Positions 22,689 through 31,155 of a stretch of 34,990 bases of DNA are shown piece after piece; within the stretch, counting starts at the first letter, position 1; every line of letters starts with the position of its first letter. The stretch covers positions 1 to 34,990 of the forward strand of contig JAVMKL010000082.1 in assembly GCA_031732875.1 (NCBI GenBank), given 5' to 3'. The DNA comes from JAVMKJ01 sp031732875 (lineage in GTDB: Bacteria; Pseudomonadota; Gammaproteobacteria; Competibacterales; Competibacteraceae). The notes under the pieces are model-generated. The model was not told the origin of the DNA, ran no database searches, and worked only from the letters and a program-made list of their open reading frames with translations. A program made the translations under genes and the position numbers.

Positions 22689-23987
22689 TCAAAACTCGCG
22701 CGGCGATGCCTTCCACAGCCGATACCGCTCCGCGATCAACGTGACCAGTTGTTGCCCCAGCAGCGTCTTGTCGGCCAGCGGCAACACCCGCTCCCCGCCT
22801 TCCCACAGCACGTGCAATTCGTTTTGCTCGCTCTCGAAACCACTGCCGGCCACGCCGACCTGATTGGCGGCGATCAAATCCAGATTCTTGCGGCGGCGCT
22901 TGTCGTCGGCGTAGCGCAGCACGTCGTGGGTTTCGGCGGCGAAGCCGACCGCGAACGGCCGGTGCGAACGCAGCGCGGCCACTTCCGCCAGAATGTCCGG
23001 GTTGCGCGCCAGTTCCAAAATCAGTGCGTCGTGGGTTTTCTTGATCTTCCGTTCGGAGGGATTGGCCGCGCGATAATCGGCGACGGCGGCGGTGGCGATG
23101 AAAATGTCCGCCTGGTGGACGCGTTCCATGACCGCCTCGTGCATTTCGACCGCGCTTTCCACGTCGATCCGTTCGACGCCGGACGGAGTTTTCAGCATCA
23201 CCGGACCGCTGACCAGCACCACTCGCGCGCCCGCCGCCGCCGCCGCTTCGGCCACGGCGAAACCCATCCGACCGGTGCTGCGATTGCTGATGAATCGCAC
23301 CGGATCGAGCGCTTCGCGGGTGGGACCGGCGGTGAGCAGTACCGTCAGTCCTTGCAGGTCGTAAGGACCGAGCGGCGCGGCCGAGGATGGCGCTGCGGCG
23401 GGCGATTGAACCCGGAACTCGGCGACATCGGTCGGGACGCCGAAATGCTCGACGACGTGATTGCATAATTCCACCGGTTCCAACATCCGCCCGGCGCCGA
23501 TTTCGCCGCAAGCCTGCTCGCCGACGCCCGGACCCCAAATCTTGACCCCGCGTCGTGCCAGCAAACGGCAGTTGTCCTGGGTGGCGACGTTTTGCCACAT
23601 CAGCCGGTTCATCGCCGGAGCGACGGCGATGGGTTGGTCGGTCGCCAGGCACAGGGTACCGAGCAGGTCGTTGGCCATGCCGTGCGCCAATCGGGCGAGA
23701 AAATCGGCGGTGGCCGGCGCGATGAGGATCAAATCTGCCCAGCGCGCCAGTTCGATGTGGCCCATGCCGGCCTCGGCGTTCGTGTCCAGCAGCTCGGTGT
23801 GCACCGGTTGGCCCGACACCGCCTGAAAGGTCAGCGGCGCGACGAAGGCGGTCGCCGCCGGCGTCATCGCCACCCGCACTTCCGCGCCCACCTCGCGCAA
23901 TCGGCGAACCAGATCGGCGCTCTTGTAGGCGGCGATACCGCCGGTGACGCCCAACAGAATGCGTTTCTTGGCCAGAGGTTGCGGCAT
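22689..23987 (-). CDS. coaBC: Bifunctional phosphopantothenoylcysteine decarboxylase/synthetase
   Basis: 432 residues. The N-terminal flavoprotein CoaC domain has GVTGGIAAYKSADL, the catalytic His in GMGHIELARWAD, PAMNRLMWQN and the substrate-clamp Cys in ACGEIGAGRM. The C-terminal CoaB domain opens with TAGPTREALDPVRFISNRSTG and has the conserved lysine-rich KKTHDALILEL loop. Together they make phosphopantetheine on the way to coenzyme A. It is divergent from radC and upstream of dut, as in Pseudomonas. No defect seen. Confidence 0.97.
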   Translation of the reverse strand: MPQPLAKKRILLGVTGGIAAYKSADLVRRLREVGAEVRVAMTPAATAFVAPLTFQAVSGQPVHTELLDTNAEAGMGHIELARWADLILIAPATADFLARLAHGMANDLLGTLCLATDQPIAVAPAMNRLMWQNVATQDNCRLLARRGVKIWGPGVGEQACGEIGAGRMLEPVELCNHVVEHFGVPTDVAEFRVQSPAAAPSSAAPLGPYDLQGLTVLLTAGPTREALDPVRFISNRSTGRMGFAVAEAAAAAGARVVLVSGPVMLKTPSGVERIDVESAVEMHEAVMERVHQADIFIATAAVADYRAANPSERKIKKTHDALILELARNPDILAEVAALRSHRPFAVGFAAETHDVLRYADDKRRRKNLDLIAANQVGVAGSGFESEQNELHVLWEGGERVLPLADKTLLGQQLVTLIAERYRLWKASPREF

Positions 23988-24472
23988 GACGAACTCCGCG
24001 CGGGGTGAGGGATCGCGGCAAGCTTAGCGCAGCTTGAACCGGCGCAAAAGCCAAGTGGAGAACGGAGCGGACGGAAATAAAAAGGACGTCCGAACTCGCA
24101 TCGAGCGACGCGTGATCGGACGCCATAGTCCGCGACGGCGGCCCCCGTTAGCCGCCCGGATCCGCGCCGCCATCAAGCCACTGTTAGCTCGTGAGCGCGA
24201 ATCCTTGAAGATTGTTAAGCAATTTAATTGCCAATATTTTCAAGTATATGTTTTTTATAAAAATATAAATATTCGAGATATTGAGCCCATGGCTGGAAAA
24301 GGGTGGGATGCCTCATGTCGGTGCGCGAAACGATCCGATTGCCTCATAACGGAGCAATGGGGTCGCCGATCACAAAAACCATGTACGCGCGTCCATCGCG
24401 CCAAGCCGATTCTTGATCTGTCCCTTTTTGGTGACCATGCTTTACGGGGAGCGATCAACCGAGGAAAACTTG
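23988..24472. other. Intergenic region between coaBC and radC
   Basis: No convincing gene. It contains one strongly AT-rich block at about 24200-24285, unlike the GC-rich flanks, with A/T runs that could hold promoters for the divergent genes. Open frames across it look like shadows. Confidence 0.5.
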
Positions 24473-25147
24473 ATGTCCATTCGCGACTGGCCCGATGACG
24501 AGCGTCCGCGGGAGAAGCTGCTGCAGCGGGGAGCCTCCGCCCTTTCCGACGCCGAACTGCTGGCGATCTTTCTCCGGGTCGGAGTGGCGGGCCGCAGCGC
24601 CGTGGACCTGGCCCGCGACATGCTCAAGCAGCACGGCGGCCTGCGCCAGTTGCTGGAGCTGGATCAGGCCGCGTTCTGCGCGACGCCGGGACTCGGTCCG
24701 GCCAAATACGTGCAACTGCAAGCGGTACTGGAACTGGCCCGGCGCCATCTGGAGGAAATCCTGCAGCGCACCGACGCCATCCAGAGCGTGGCCGACACCC
24801 GCCGCTATCTGATGGCCCGCATGCGCCATCATCCGCACGAAGTATTCGCCTGCCTGTTCCTGGACAACCGGCATCGGGTGATTCAGTACGAGGAACTGTT
24901 TTTCGGGACCATCGACAGTTCCGCCGTGCACCCGCGGCAAGTCGTGAAGCGCGCGCTGCATCACAATGCTGCCGCAGTCATCGCGGCGCACAACCATCCG
25001 TCCGGGATCGCCGAGCCGAGCCGAGCCGACGAGACGATCACGTTGCGGCTGAAGGAAGCGCTGGCCCTGGTCGATGTCCGGCTGCTGGACCATATCGTGA
25101 TCGGCGACGGGCAAATGGCTTCCTTGGCGGAGCGGGGGGTGCTGTAG
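24473..25147 (+). CDS. radC: RadC-family JAMM-domain protein
   Basis: 224 residues from the ATG at 24473 with GAGGA 8 bases upstream; the frame is open 20 codons further. The N-terminal UPF0758 helical domain (PREKLLQRGASALSDAELLAI, helix-hairpin-helix TPGLGPAKYVQLQ) precedes the JAMM/MPN+ domain with His173, His175 (AHNHPSG) and Asp186 as zinc ligands. The historic DNA-repair role is doubtful. The family is a predicted metallo-hydrolase of unresolved function. It is divergent from coaBC. Confidence 0.93.
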   Translation: MSIRDWPDDERPREKLLQRGASALSDAELLAIFLRVGVAGRSAVDLARDMLKQHGGLRQLLELDQAAFCATPGLGPAKYVQLQAVLELARRHLEEILQRTDAIQSVADTRRYLMARMRHHPHEVFACLFLDNRHRVIQYEELFFGTIDSSAVHPRQVVKRALHHNAAAVIAAHNHPSGIAEPSRADETITLRLKEALALVDVRLLDHIVIGDGQMASLAERGVL

Positions 25148-25160
25148 CGACCGGGGCTGG

Positions 25161-26006
25161 CTAGAACCGGCGTGCCTCGCGGATACGCTCGTAGGCGGCG
25201 GTGAGTTCGCGGGTCTTTTCGGTGGCCCGCGCCAGTTCCGCCGGCGACGCGTTGCGAGCCGCCAGCTTGTCGGGGTGGTGCCGCCCGATGAGGCGGCGAT
25301 AGGCCAGCTTGATTTGGTCGGGACTGGCGTCGCGGTTCACGCCCAGGACAGCATAGGCCTGACCGAGCGAGCCGACGGCGGTGGCCGGTCGCCGGTCGTA
25401 GGTGCTCCGCTCGTCCCGATCACCCTGCCTGGAATTGCTGGAATAGCTTTGGCTTTGCTGTTGCGCCCAGCGCTGGGCGCGGAACAGGGTGTGCAGGGCT
25501 TCGAACTGGAGGCGGACGATGCCGAGCCGCTCGGCGATGCGAACCAGCCGGGCGTGGATTTGTGGGTGTAGGTCGCCGTCGGCATGGGCGACGTTCAACA
25601 GCAGTTCCAGCAACCGTTGCGACAGCGCCGGTTGGCCGCGACAGGCGTCCCGGAACCGGTCCAGGGCAGCGTCCGCGGCGAAATCCGGTTGCTTGCCTTC
25701 GGTGAAGCTGTCGATGGCCGAGCGCCGCTGCGCGGCATTCAGCCGCAGGTGATCCATGGCGGCCCGGGTCGCGGCGATTTCCTGCTCCGAAACCCGGCCG
25801 TCGGCTTTGGCGATATAGCCCATCAATTGGAACGCGGCGGCGTTGAAGGCATCCAGAGCGCGCTCGCGGTCGTCGAGGGTATCGGGGCCCGCGGTTTTTT
25901 TCCAACCGCCCTGGTCGAAGTTATGGCCGACCGCCGCTCCCATCAACGCCCCCAGAGGGCCGCCGACCATGAAGCCGAACGCTCCGCCGAACAGTTTCCC
26001 TAACAC
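25161..26006 (-). CDS. djlA: DjlA-like membrane-anchored J-domain co-chaperone
   Basis: 281 residues. The N-terminus is a glycine-rich membrane helix (GGAFGFMVGGPLGALMGAAVG) of the type that dimerises DjlA. A TerB-like helical domain spans about 45-165 (AKADGRVSEQEI, AHADGDLHPQ). A C-terminal J domain (about 215-281) has the HPD triad in RHHPDKLAARN. It stimulates DnaK at the inner membrane and affects envelope-stress signalling in enterobacteria. A low-complexity Gln/Ser/Arg linker joins the domains. It converges on radC with only 13 bases between them. Confidence 0.92.
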   Translation of the reverse strand: MLGKLFGGAFGFMVGGPLGALMGAAVGHNFDQGGWKKTAGPDTLDDRERALDAFNAAAFQLMGYIAKADGRVSEQEIAATRAAMDHLRLNAAQRRSAIDSFTEGKQPDFAADAALDRFRDACRGQPALSQRLLELLLNVAHADGDLHPQIHARLVRIAERLGIVRLQFEALHTLFRAQRWAQQQSQSYSSNSRQGDRDERSTYDRRPATAVGSLGQAYAVLGVNRDASPDQIKLAYRRLIGRHHPDKLAARNASPAELARATEKTRELTAAYERIREARRF

Positions 26007-26031
26007 AATGCTACCTCTGCGTAACCGTTCG

Positions 26032-26073
26032 CTCCTCTCGCCCGCTCACGGGAGAGGGATTGGGGGATGAGGG
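26032..26073. repeat. Dispersed hairpin repeat, copy 1
   Basis: CTCCTCTCGCCCGCTCACGGG and the following AGAGGGATTGGGGGATGAGGG closely match the unit at 29649-29692 downstream of purC. Both can form a short GC-rich hairpin. It lies just upstream of the djlA start and is probably a dispersed intergenic repeat of the genome. Confidence 0.55.
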
Positions 26074-26149
26074 CCGCCTGATGAAATGCCGGATTCCAAA
26101 GGTTCGAACCGGGTGACTGACAGTCAGATATTCTCCCTGCCGTCACGGC

Positions 26150-26815
26150 TCAGTGGTTCCTCAGGTAAGTGTCGTCATCGTAGGTTTTCAGCCAGTCGGG
26201 CCGCAAGCCGATCAGAGCGGTTGTCACCATACCGTTGAGCAGACCTTCCGGAAACAGGTAGAGCGGCAGGAACGGCAGGTATTCGCTGCCAAGGCGGGCG
26301 AACGTGTAGGTTTCGGTGACGACGAGCAGCACGACCAGCGCCATGACGGCCGCGCCAGCGGCCAGCATGGCATTGGCGAAGGCGCACAGGAAAATATAGA
26401 TGAAGAGATGGTGGGGAAGGTAACGGTGGACCAGGTGGTAAACGCCGTAACTGGTCGAAACCGGCAGCACGCCTAACAATAGGGCGTTCATGGCCAGCGC
26501 CGACCAGTGGCCGTGCACGAACGTCACCGCCACGGTTACCAGGCTGACGCCGATGACCCCCAGCGACCAGCCGAACATCAGGGTGTAAACGGTCGCGCAC
26601 AGAAAATGGAAACCCAGCGCCGGCCGAACCCCCACCTCGAAAATCCAGAGCAGAAACAGCGCCACCGAAGCCCCCAGGAAGACATGCTGAAGCCTGGAAT
26701 TGGCCAGGAAGGGGCGCCACGGCGCGGACCGCAGGGCGTACAGCCCGATCAGCAGCCAGACGATGTTGGCGAAGAACAGCAGATCGCCGGGGAACAGATG
26801 GTCGTTGAGGCTCAT
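26150..26815 (-). CDS. CbiM-like (COG3235) integral membrane protein
   Basis: 221 residues from the ATG at 26815. It has about six hydrophobic segments. The stretches RLQHVFLGASVAL, ALGFHFLCATVYTLMFGW and YLPFLPLYLFPEGLLNGMV match the group of energy-coupling-factor permease-like proteins related to CbiM, which take up cobalt or nickel. No ATPase or EcfT partner lies next to it, so transport function and substrate are uncertain. It is a single leftward gene between djlA and the CBS-domain gene. Confidence 0.75.
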   Translation of the reverse strand: MSLNDHLFPGDLLFFANIVWLLIGLYALRSAPWRPFLANSRLQHVFLGASVALFLLWIFEVGVRPALGFHFLCATVYTLMFGWSLGVIGVSLVTVAVTFVHGHWSALAMNALLLGVLPVSTSYGVYHLVHRYLPHHLFIYIFLCAFANAMLAAGAAVMALVVLLVVTETYTFARLGSEYLPFLPLYLFPEGLLNGMVTTALIGLRPDWLKTYDDDTYLRNH

Positions 26816-27010
26816 GACGCAAGCATACCGTATCGACGGTTTGCTTGGCATAACAAACGCCCTACGCTCTTACCCACTATCAGGCATGAGTTAACCTATT
26901 GCGAAAGTTGAATAATTTCGGTCCAATCGCGCCCGGTAACCCGGGCCTTGGCTCGATTTGGGGCGGCGGATAAGCTGCGGGAGGTGTGGATGCGCGCCGT
27001 GGCCTGAAGC

Positions 27011-27030
27011 CGGGGCACGAAAAAGCCCCG
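27011..27030. terminator. Possible terminator hairpin after CBS-domain gene
   Basis: CGGGGC and GCCCCG pair around an ACGAAAAA loop, 62 bases beyond the CBS gene stop. No T-run follows on the minus strand, so its role is uncertain. The rest of the 26816-27092 stretch shows nothing recognisable. Confidence 0.35.
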
Positions 27031-27092
27031 ACGGAACGGTCGCGCTCCGCCGGGTTGATGGGATTAACGCAAACCCAACCGGACCTCTGCCG

Positions 27093-27530
27093 TCAGGCCA
27101 GGATCGCCCGCAGGTGCTCGCGCTGATGTAAGGTCGCCTCGAACTCGGCCGCTTCCAAGTCCAGGGCGTCGCGGGCGGATACCATTCCCAGCGGCCGGCC
27201 GTTCTCCACCACCGGCACGTGGCGGAAGCCGTTCTCGTACATCAGGTGCAGGGCGGACACGAAGGGCTGGTCCGGGTGGACGGTGATCGGATCGAGCGTC
27301 ATCACCGCGGCCAGCGGAGTGGTCTCGGGGTCCAGCCCCTCGGCCAGCACCCGAACCAGGGCGTCGCGCTCGGTGAAGATTCCCACCAGGTGGCCATTTT
27401 CCACCACCAGCAGGGCGCCGACCTTGGTTTGCTTCATCAACCGGGCGGCTTCGCGGATCGAGGTCTTCGGCGGGGCGGCAGTCAGGATTTTCTGATGCTC
27501 GACCCTCTTGCGCAGCGTGCGATAAGGCAT
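27093..27530 (-). CDS. Two-CBS-domain regulatory protein
   Basis: 145 residues from the ATG at 27530, with AGGAG at good distance upstream; a longer frame from 27581 lacks a ribosome site. Two CBS motifs occupy about 20-75 (IREAARLMKQTKVGALLVVENGHLVGIFTERD) and 85-135 (MYENGFRHVPVVENGRPLGMVSARD). Stand-alone CBS pairs bind adenosine nucleotides or S-adenosylmethionine and modulate partner enzymes. Which partner is used here cannot be read from the context. The TERD and SARD endings are typical of the nucleotide-binding type. Confidence 0.88.
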   Translation of the reverse strand: MPYRTLRKRVEHQKILTAAPPKTSIREAARLMKQTKVGALLVVENGHLVGIFTERDALVRVLAEGLDPETTPLAAVMTLDPITVHPDQPFVSALHLMYENGFRHVPVVENGRPLGMVSARDALDLEAAEFEATLHQREHLRAILA

Positions 27531-28742
27531 GGTGTATCTCCTATCTTGATGATAAGGCGGGTGGCACGGTTTCTCCACCATTCACCGCTATTCCCGATGA
27601 GGTTATAGCGGCCTGTTCTCTCTCCAGTGGTGATGCGATCAAGCGATCTTATAAACCCTTATGACCTTCAAACCATGACATTTTCATGACCGATGGCTGA
27701 AAATTATTCATGATGTTCGCCGCTTCACATTACCATCAACGGTTTGTTAACTGCAAGGGTTCGATGCGTTGATCTTGTTTTTGGCTCCATTCCGGTATTC
27801 GATGCATGGTCGTATGCGGTAGATTAGCACCGAACTTAGCGCCATGATGATGAACGCCAGATGAATGACATCCACATAAAATGCGTTACCCCATTTCCGA
27901 CGCACCTTATTGGATCATGTGGCCTTACCTTTTTGGGCAAAAGCGTACTCCGAACCAAAAATAAGAGTGATGGAAGAGTTAAAAAAACAGAAGTTGAATC
28001 GCAAAATAAAATAGTTAAAAATTTTAATTTTCAATTACTTATATTATATATTGACAATTTTTGAACAAGATTTATGTCGACTTTAGCGAGCAGATGGTAT
28101 CATTTAATTAAATGAAAGGTTGTTGTTACGGATTTCCTGACCGCAGAATTTTGCAACATCCACGGATTGAATGCTCCGGTTGTCGGATAGCCACCGCGCC
28201 CTCGTTTATTACGACCTATCGTGTTGTTTTCGTTCGCTTGGAGGCCGTATTCCATGTTTTAGAGTGTGGTCTCTGATCTGGCTCCAGACAGCAACATAAT
28301 GTTGCCTTTTCCTGGTGCAACCGGCTGCCCGATACAGGGGATTCAGACTTTGCGAGTTCATTTCACGAAACTGAAAAAATCGGGTGTCAACGATGGATAA
28401 AACCACACTGGTGCCGGTTCGCCGCACTATCGAGAGCGCGCAAGTTTCGTGGAGCGCTATTGAAGGCATTGCCCGGCTTTCTCCACGCCTCCAACACCGG
28501 ATCCGAACTTCACGTCGCTACCTCGGCAATTCTGGATATTCGGAAAAGAACGAGGGGCGAAAGAGGGCGAAAGGGCTTTCGGCGCAAAAGCCAAATAGTG
28601 GGGAAGAAGCGAAGAGAGGTTCGGCAGCGATGATCGAGCACGCCGAAGGTTCGGCGTCTTTGGGGCAGGTGCGGGATGCACGGGGAACGGTATTACAATG
28701 CGTGACGTCCTGTCAGTTTCACTCATGAGGAGGGTCCCGTCC
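27531..28742. other. 1.2 kb gene-poor region before purC
   Basis: Apart from a doubtful 52-codon frame (27747-27905) I see no gene. The base composition changes along it: AT-rich between about 27940 and 28120 (long runs such as AAAATAAAATAG), then mixed, then GC-rich near purC. A hairpin ACGCCGAA/TTCGGCGT is at 28651-28668. The AT-rich part may be a relic of inserted DNA. Confidence 0.45.
27747..27905 (-). CDS. Possible small membrane protein (doubtful)
   Basis: 52 codons from a GTG at 27905. The product would contain one good membrane helix (VIHLAFIIMALSSVLIYR) followed by a basic tail. There is no clear ribosome site and an in-frame stop lies just upstream. It could be a real small membrane protein, the tail of a decayed gene, or chance. 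It lies upstream of the CBS gene on the same strand. Confidence 0.25.
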   Translation of the reverse strand: MRRKWGNAFYVDVIHLAFIIMALSSVLIYRIRPCIEYRNGAKNKINASNPCS

Positions 28743-29642
28743 ATGTCCGCATCCCCTGTCGCCGCGCCCGAGATTGAGAGTCTGCCGCTGATCTATCGCG
28801 GCAAGGTCCGCGATCTGTACGCGGTGGACGACCAGCATTTGTTGATGGTGGCCAGCGACCGGCTCTCCGCTTTTGACGTGATTTTGCCCACGGTGATTCC
28901 CGGTAAGGGCGCGGTGCTGACGGCGGTTTCCAATTTCTGGTTCGCCCGTACCCGCCACCTCGTGCCCAACCACCTGCAGTTGGCCGGGAAAACCCTGGAC
29001 GAGGCGCTGCCCGACCCGGCCGAACGCGCCCAAGTGGTCGGCCGCGCGGTGGTGGCGCGGCGGTTGAAGGGGCTGCCGGTGGAAGCCATCGTGCGCGGCT
29101 ATCTGATCGGTTCGGGCTGGAAGGATTACCAGCGAACCGGCATGGTCTGCGGCATTCGCCTGCCGGAGGGATTGAGACTGGCCGACCGCTTGCCGGAACC
29201 GATTTTCACTCCGTCCACCAAGGCGGCGCTGGGCGCGCACGATGAGAACGTGAGCTTCGATACTATCGCCGCAGTGATCGGGGGGGAACTGGCGGAGCGG
29301 ATTCGAGCGGTCAGCTTGCGCATTTATCGGGAAGCGGCGGAGTACGCCCTGGCGCGAGGACTCATCATCGCCGACACCAAGTTCGAATTTGGCTTGGACG
29401 AGCAGGGGCAACTGATCCTGATGGACGAGGTGCTGACGCCGGATTCCTCGCGCTTTTGGCCGGCGGATCGGTACCAGCCCGGCGTGAATCCGCCCAGCTT
29501 CGACAAGCAGTTCGTGCGGGATTATCTGGAAACTCTGGATTGGGACAAGCAGCCCCCGGGACCGGAACTGCCGGCCGAGATCGTGGCCCGGACCGCCGCC
29601 AAATATCGGGAAGCGCGGGAACGGCTGACGGGTTCGGCGTGA
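28743..29642 (+). CDS. purC: Phosphoribosylaminoimidazole-succinocarboxamide synthase
   Basis: 299 residues from the ATG at 28743, with AGGAGG 9 bases upstream. The sequence follows the longer PurC form: YRGKVRDLYAVDD at the start, SDRLSAFDV, the conserved EAIVRGYLIGSGWKDY, the IIADTKFEFGLD strand, LMDEVLTPDSSRFWP and a C-terminal LDWDKQPPGPELP. It joins aspartate to CAIR in purine biosynthesis. It stands alone here with a repeat hairpin after its stop. Confidence 0.97.
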   Translation: MSASPVAAPEIESLPLIYRGKVRDLYAVDDQHLLMVASDRLSAFDVILPTVIPGKGAVLTAVSNFWFARTRHLVPNHLQLAGKTLDEALPDPAERAQVVGRAVVARRLKGLPVEAIVRGYLIGSGWKDYQRTGMVCGIRLPEGLRLADRLPEPIFTPSTKAALGAHDENVSFDTIAAVIGGELAERIRAVSLRIYREAAEYALARGLIIADTKFEFGLDEQGQLILMDEVLTPDSSRFWPADRYQPGVNPPSFDKQFVRDYLETLDWDKQPPGPELPAEIVARTAAKYREARERLTGSA

Positions 29643-29648
29643 ACAACG

Positions 29649-29692
29649 CTCCCCCTCTCCCGCTTGCGGGCGAGGGACTGGGAGTGAGGGGA
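29649..29692. repeat. Dispersed hairpin repeat, copy 2
   Basis: CTCCCCCTCTCCCGCTTGCGGG followed by CGAGGGACTGGGAGTGAGGGG resembles the unit at 26032-26073. CCCTCTCCCGC and GCGGGCGAGGG form a hairpin just after the purC stop, so it may also help end purC transcription. Confidence 0.55.
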
Positions 29693-29706
29693 GTGGGAAG
29701 ACGATA

Positions 29707-31038
29707 TCAGTCGGCGGCGCGCGCCAAGGCGACTCCCAGATCGGCGATGATGGCGGTGGCCCGTTCCGGCGGCAGTCGGGCCGCGTCGAAGTTGACGTGG
29801 AGAGTCATCCGGTGGTTGAAGGTACCGACCGCGGTGAACAGCACGTGGCTGAACATCGGACACAGGGCGAAGGACAGCGCCTCGACCTGGAATGGGGTGG
29901 TGGCCGACAGCGGCGCCAGGCGCCCGACATTGCTGACCATGGACACTTGCGGCGCGTTCGCCATCATCTGCCTGAATGCGGCGATGCCGTTCGGGGTGGC
30001 CGGAAGTTCGGCGGGCGGCGGAAACAGGGCGTAGAACAGATGCCCGTCGCCGCGTTGTAACTGGCGTTTGAGATCGCTGGACACCGTCCGGGCCAGCGCC
30101 CAGAAATCCCCCTCCGCTTCAAGCCGGTAGACGCTGGTGACCAGGGTGGCGCACAGCAGCGGCGACTCGTCGCCCAAGGGTTCCCGCAGATGCGCTCGCA
30201 GATCGGCGGGTGTGGTCAGACCCAGGGTGCGGGGTTCGGCGTCACCGAACGCCCGATGCAGGGCCAGCAGTTGCGCGGCGCTGATCGCGCCGTGAATCGT
30301 GGCGCCAGCGGCGCGGCAGCGGTCCGTCAGACGCTTCGTCTGTTCCGGCTCGAATCGCAGGGTCTGGAAGCGGGGCCGAGTCGCCGGGGCATGGCGGTTG
30401 AAGCCGGGAAACTCATCGAACTGGCCGTGCCGCTGTAATTCCTGCTTGCGCTGCGTCTTGAAGTTCTGAATGGCTTCCTGGCCCGCCGCGCCAGTGTAGG
30501 TCGGGGGATAGAAGGCGTGCAGGGGTGGGTAACCCGGATGTGGCGCGGTAGGCCGATCCGGCGTGGCGGCGTTGACCAGGATCTCCCCCAGCAAGCGGCA
30601 GCCGGAACGGCCGTCGCCGGCGCTGTGATGAAAAGTGAGCGCCACCACCCAGCGCCCGCCGTCCAGGTTGAATCGCAACGCTCGGACCAGCGGCGCGCTG
30701 TCCAGCGGGAACGGCCGCACCATCGCTTCCGCCAGCGGCGTTTGCCACTCCGGCCCGACGTCCGCGACCGTGTAGTCTATCGGGGCATCGGGAGCGGGAA
30801 CCCAGATCAGATGGTGTTCCGCGTTGGTGGATATTTTCGCTCGCAGCAGTGGGTGTTCCCGCTGGGCGCAGGCCAACGCCGCGCGCAGTGCCTCATCGTC
30901 AAGATAACCCGCGCCTTCGGCGATCACCGTGAAGTTCATCGAGGAGACATGATCCAGAAACCAGAAGAACGCCTCGGCCGGATCGAGCCGGCGGGGCAGC
31001 GCGGCGGATTGGGAATGGGGAGAGTGTGGTTCGCTCAT
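29707..31038 (-). CDS. Condensation-domain / alcohol acyltransferase-like protein
   Basis: 443 residues from the ATG at 31038; a TTG 11 codons upstream is also in frame. The condensation-type active site is HHSAGDG at 137-143, with His138 and Asp142 in the usual places. Early residues (LDPAEAFFWFLDHVSSMNFTVIAEG) and the C-terminal FSHVLFTAVGTFNHRMTLHVNFDAARL match the wax/alcohol acetyltransferase and PapA-like group. These enzymes join acyl groups to alcohols or amines. It follows the KAS III-like gene on the same strand, so both probably act on one lipid or polyketide product. Confidence 0.82.
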   Translation of the reverse strand: MSEPHSPHSQSAALPRRLDPAEAFFWFLDHVSSMNFTVIAEGAGYLDDEALRAALACAQREHPLLRAKISTNAEHHLIWVPAPDAPIDYTVADVGPEWQTPLAEAMVRPFPLDSAPLVRALRFNLDGGRWVVALTFHHSAGDGRSGCRLLGEILVNAATPDRPTAPHPGYPPLHAFYPPTYTGAAGQEAIQNFKTQRKQELQRHGQFDEFPGFNRHAPATRPRFQTLRFEPEQTKRLTDRCRAAGATIHGAISAAQLLALHRAFGDAEPRTLGLTTPADLRAHLREPLGDESPLLCATLVTSVYRLEAEGDFWALARTVSSDLKRQLQRGDGHLFYALFPPPAELPATPNGIAAFRQMMANAPQVSMVSNVGRLAPLSATTPFQVEALSFALCPMFSHVLFTAVGTFNHRMTLHVNFDAARLPPERATAIIADLGVALARAAD

Positions 31039-31155
31039 GGGAGTGCGGTTCACCAGCAGGGGAAAGGTCAACGGCTATAAAGGGTAAGAGTCGAACGGTC
31101 TGATTGCTTGTGCTTTTCAGCCTTCCGCCTTCCATTTTCTACCTTCCATGTCGCT

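Noticed and set aside
22678..24126. 482-codon minus-strand frame over coaBC
   Set aside because: Out of frame with the clearly functional coaBC gene and highly Arg/Gly-rich; a shadow.
27861..28064. 67-codon plus-strand frame in the AT-rich stretch
   Set aside because: Its second half is simply A/T-rich sequence with Lys/Asn/Ile codons, without a ribosome site or recognisable motif.
28384..28728. 114-codon frame upstream of purC
   Set aside because: No ribosome site or family match, and it overlaps the purC leader; treated as non-coding.
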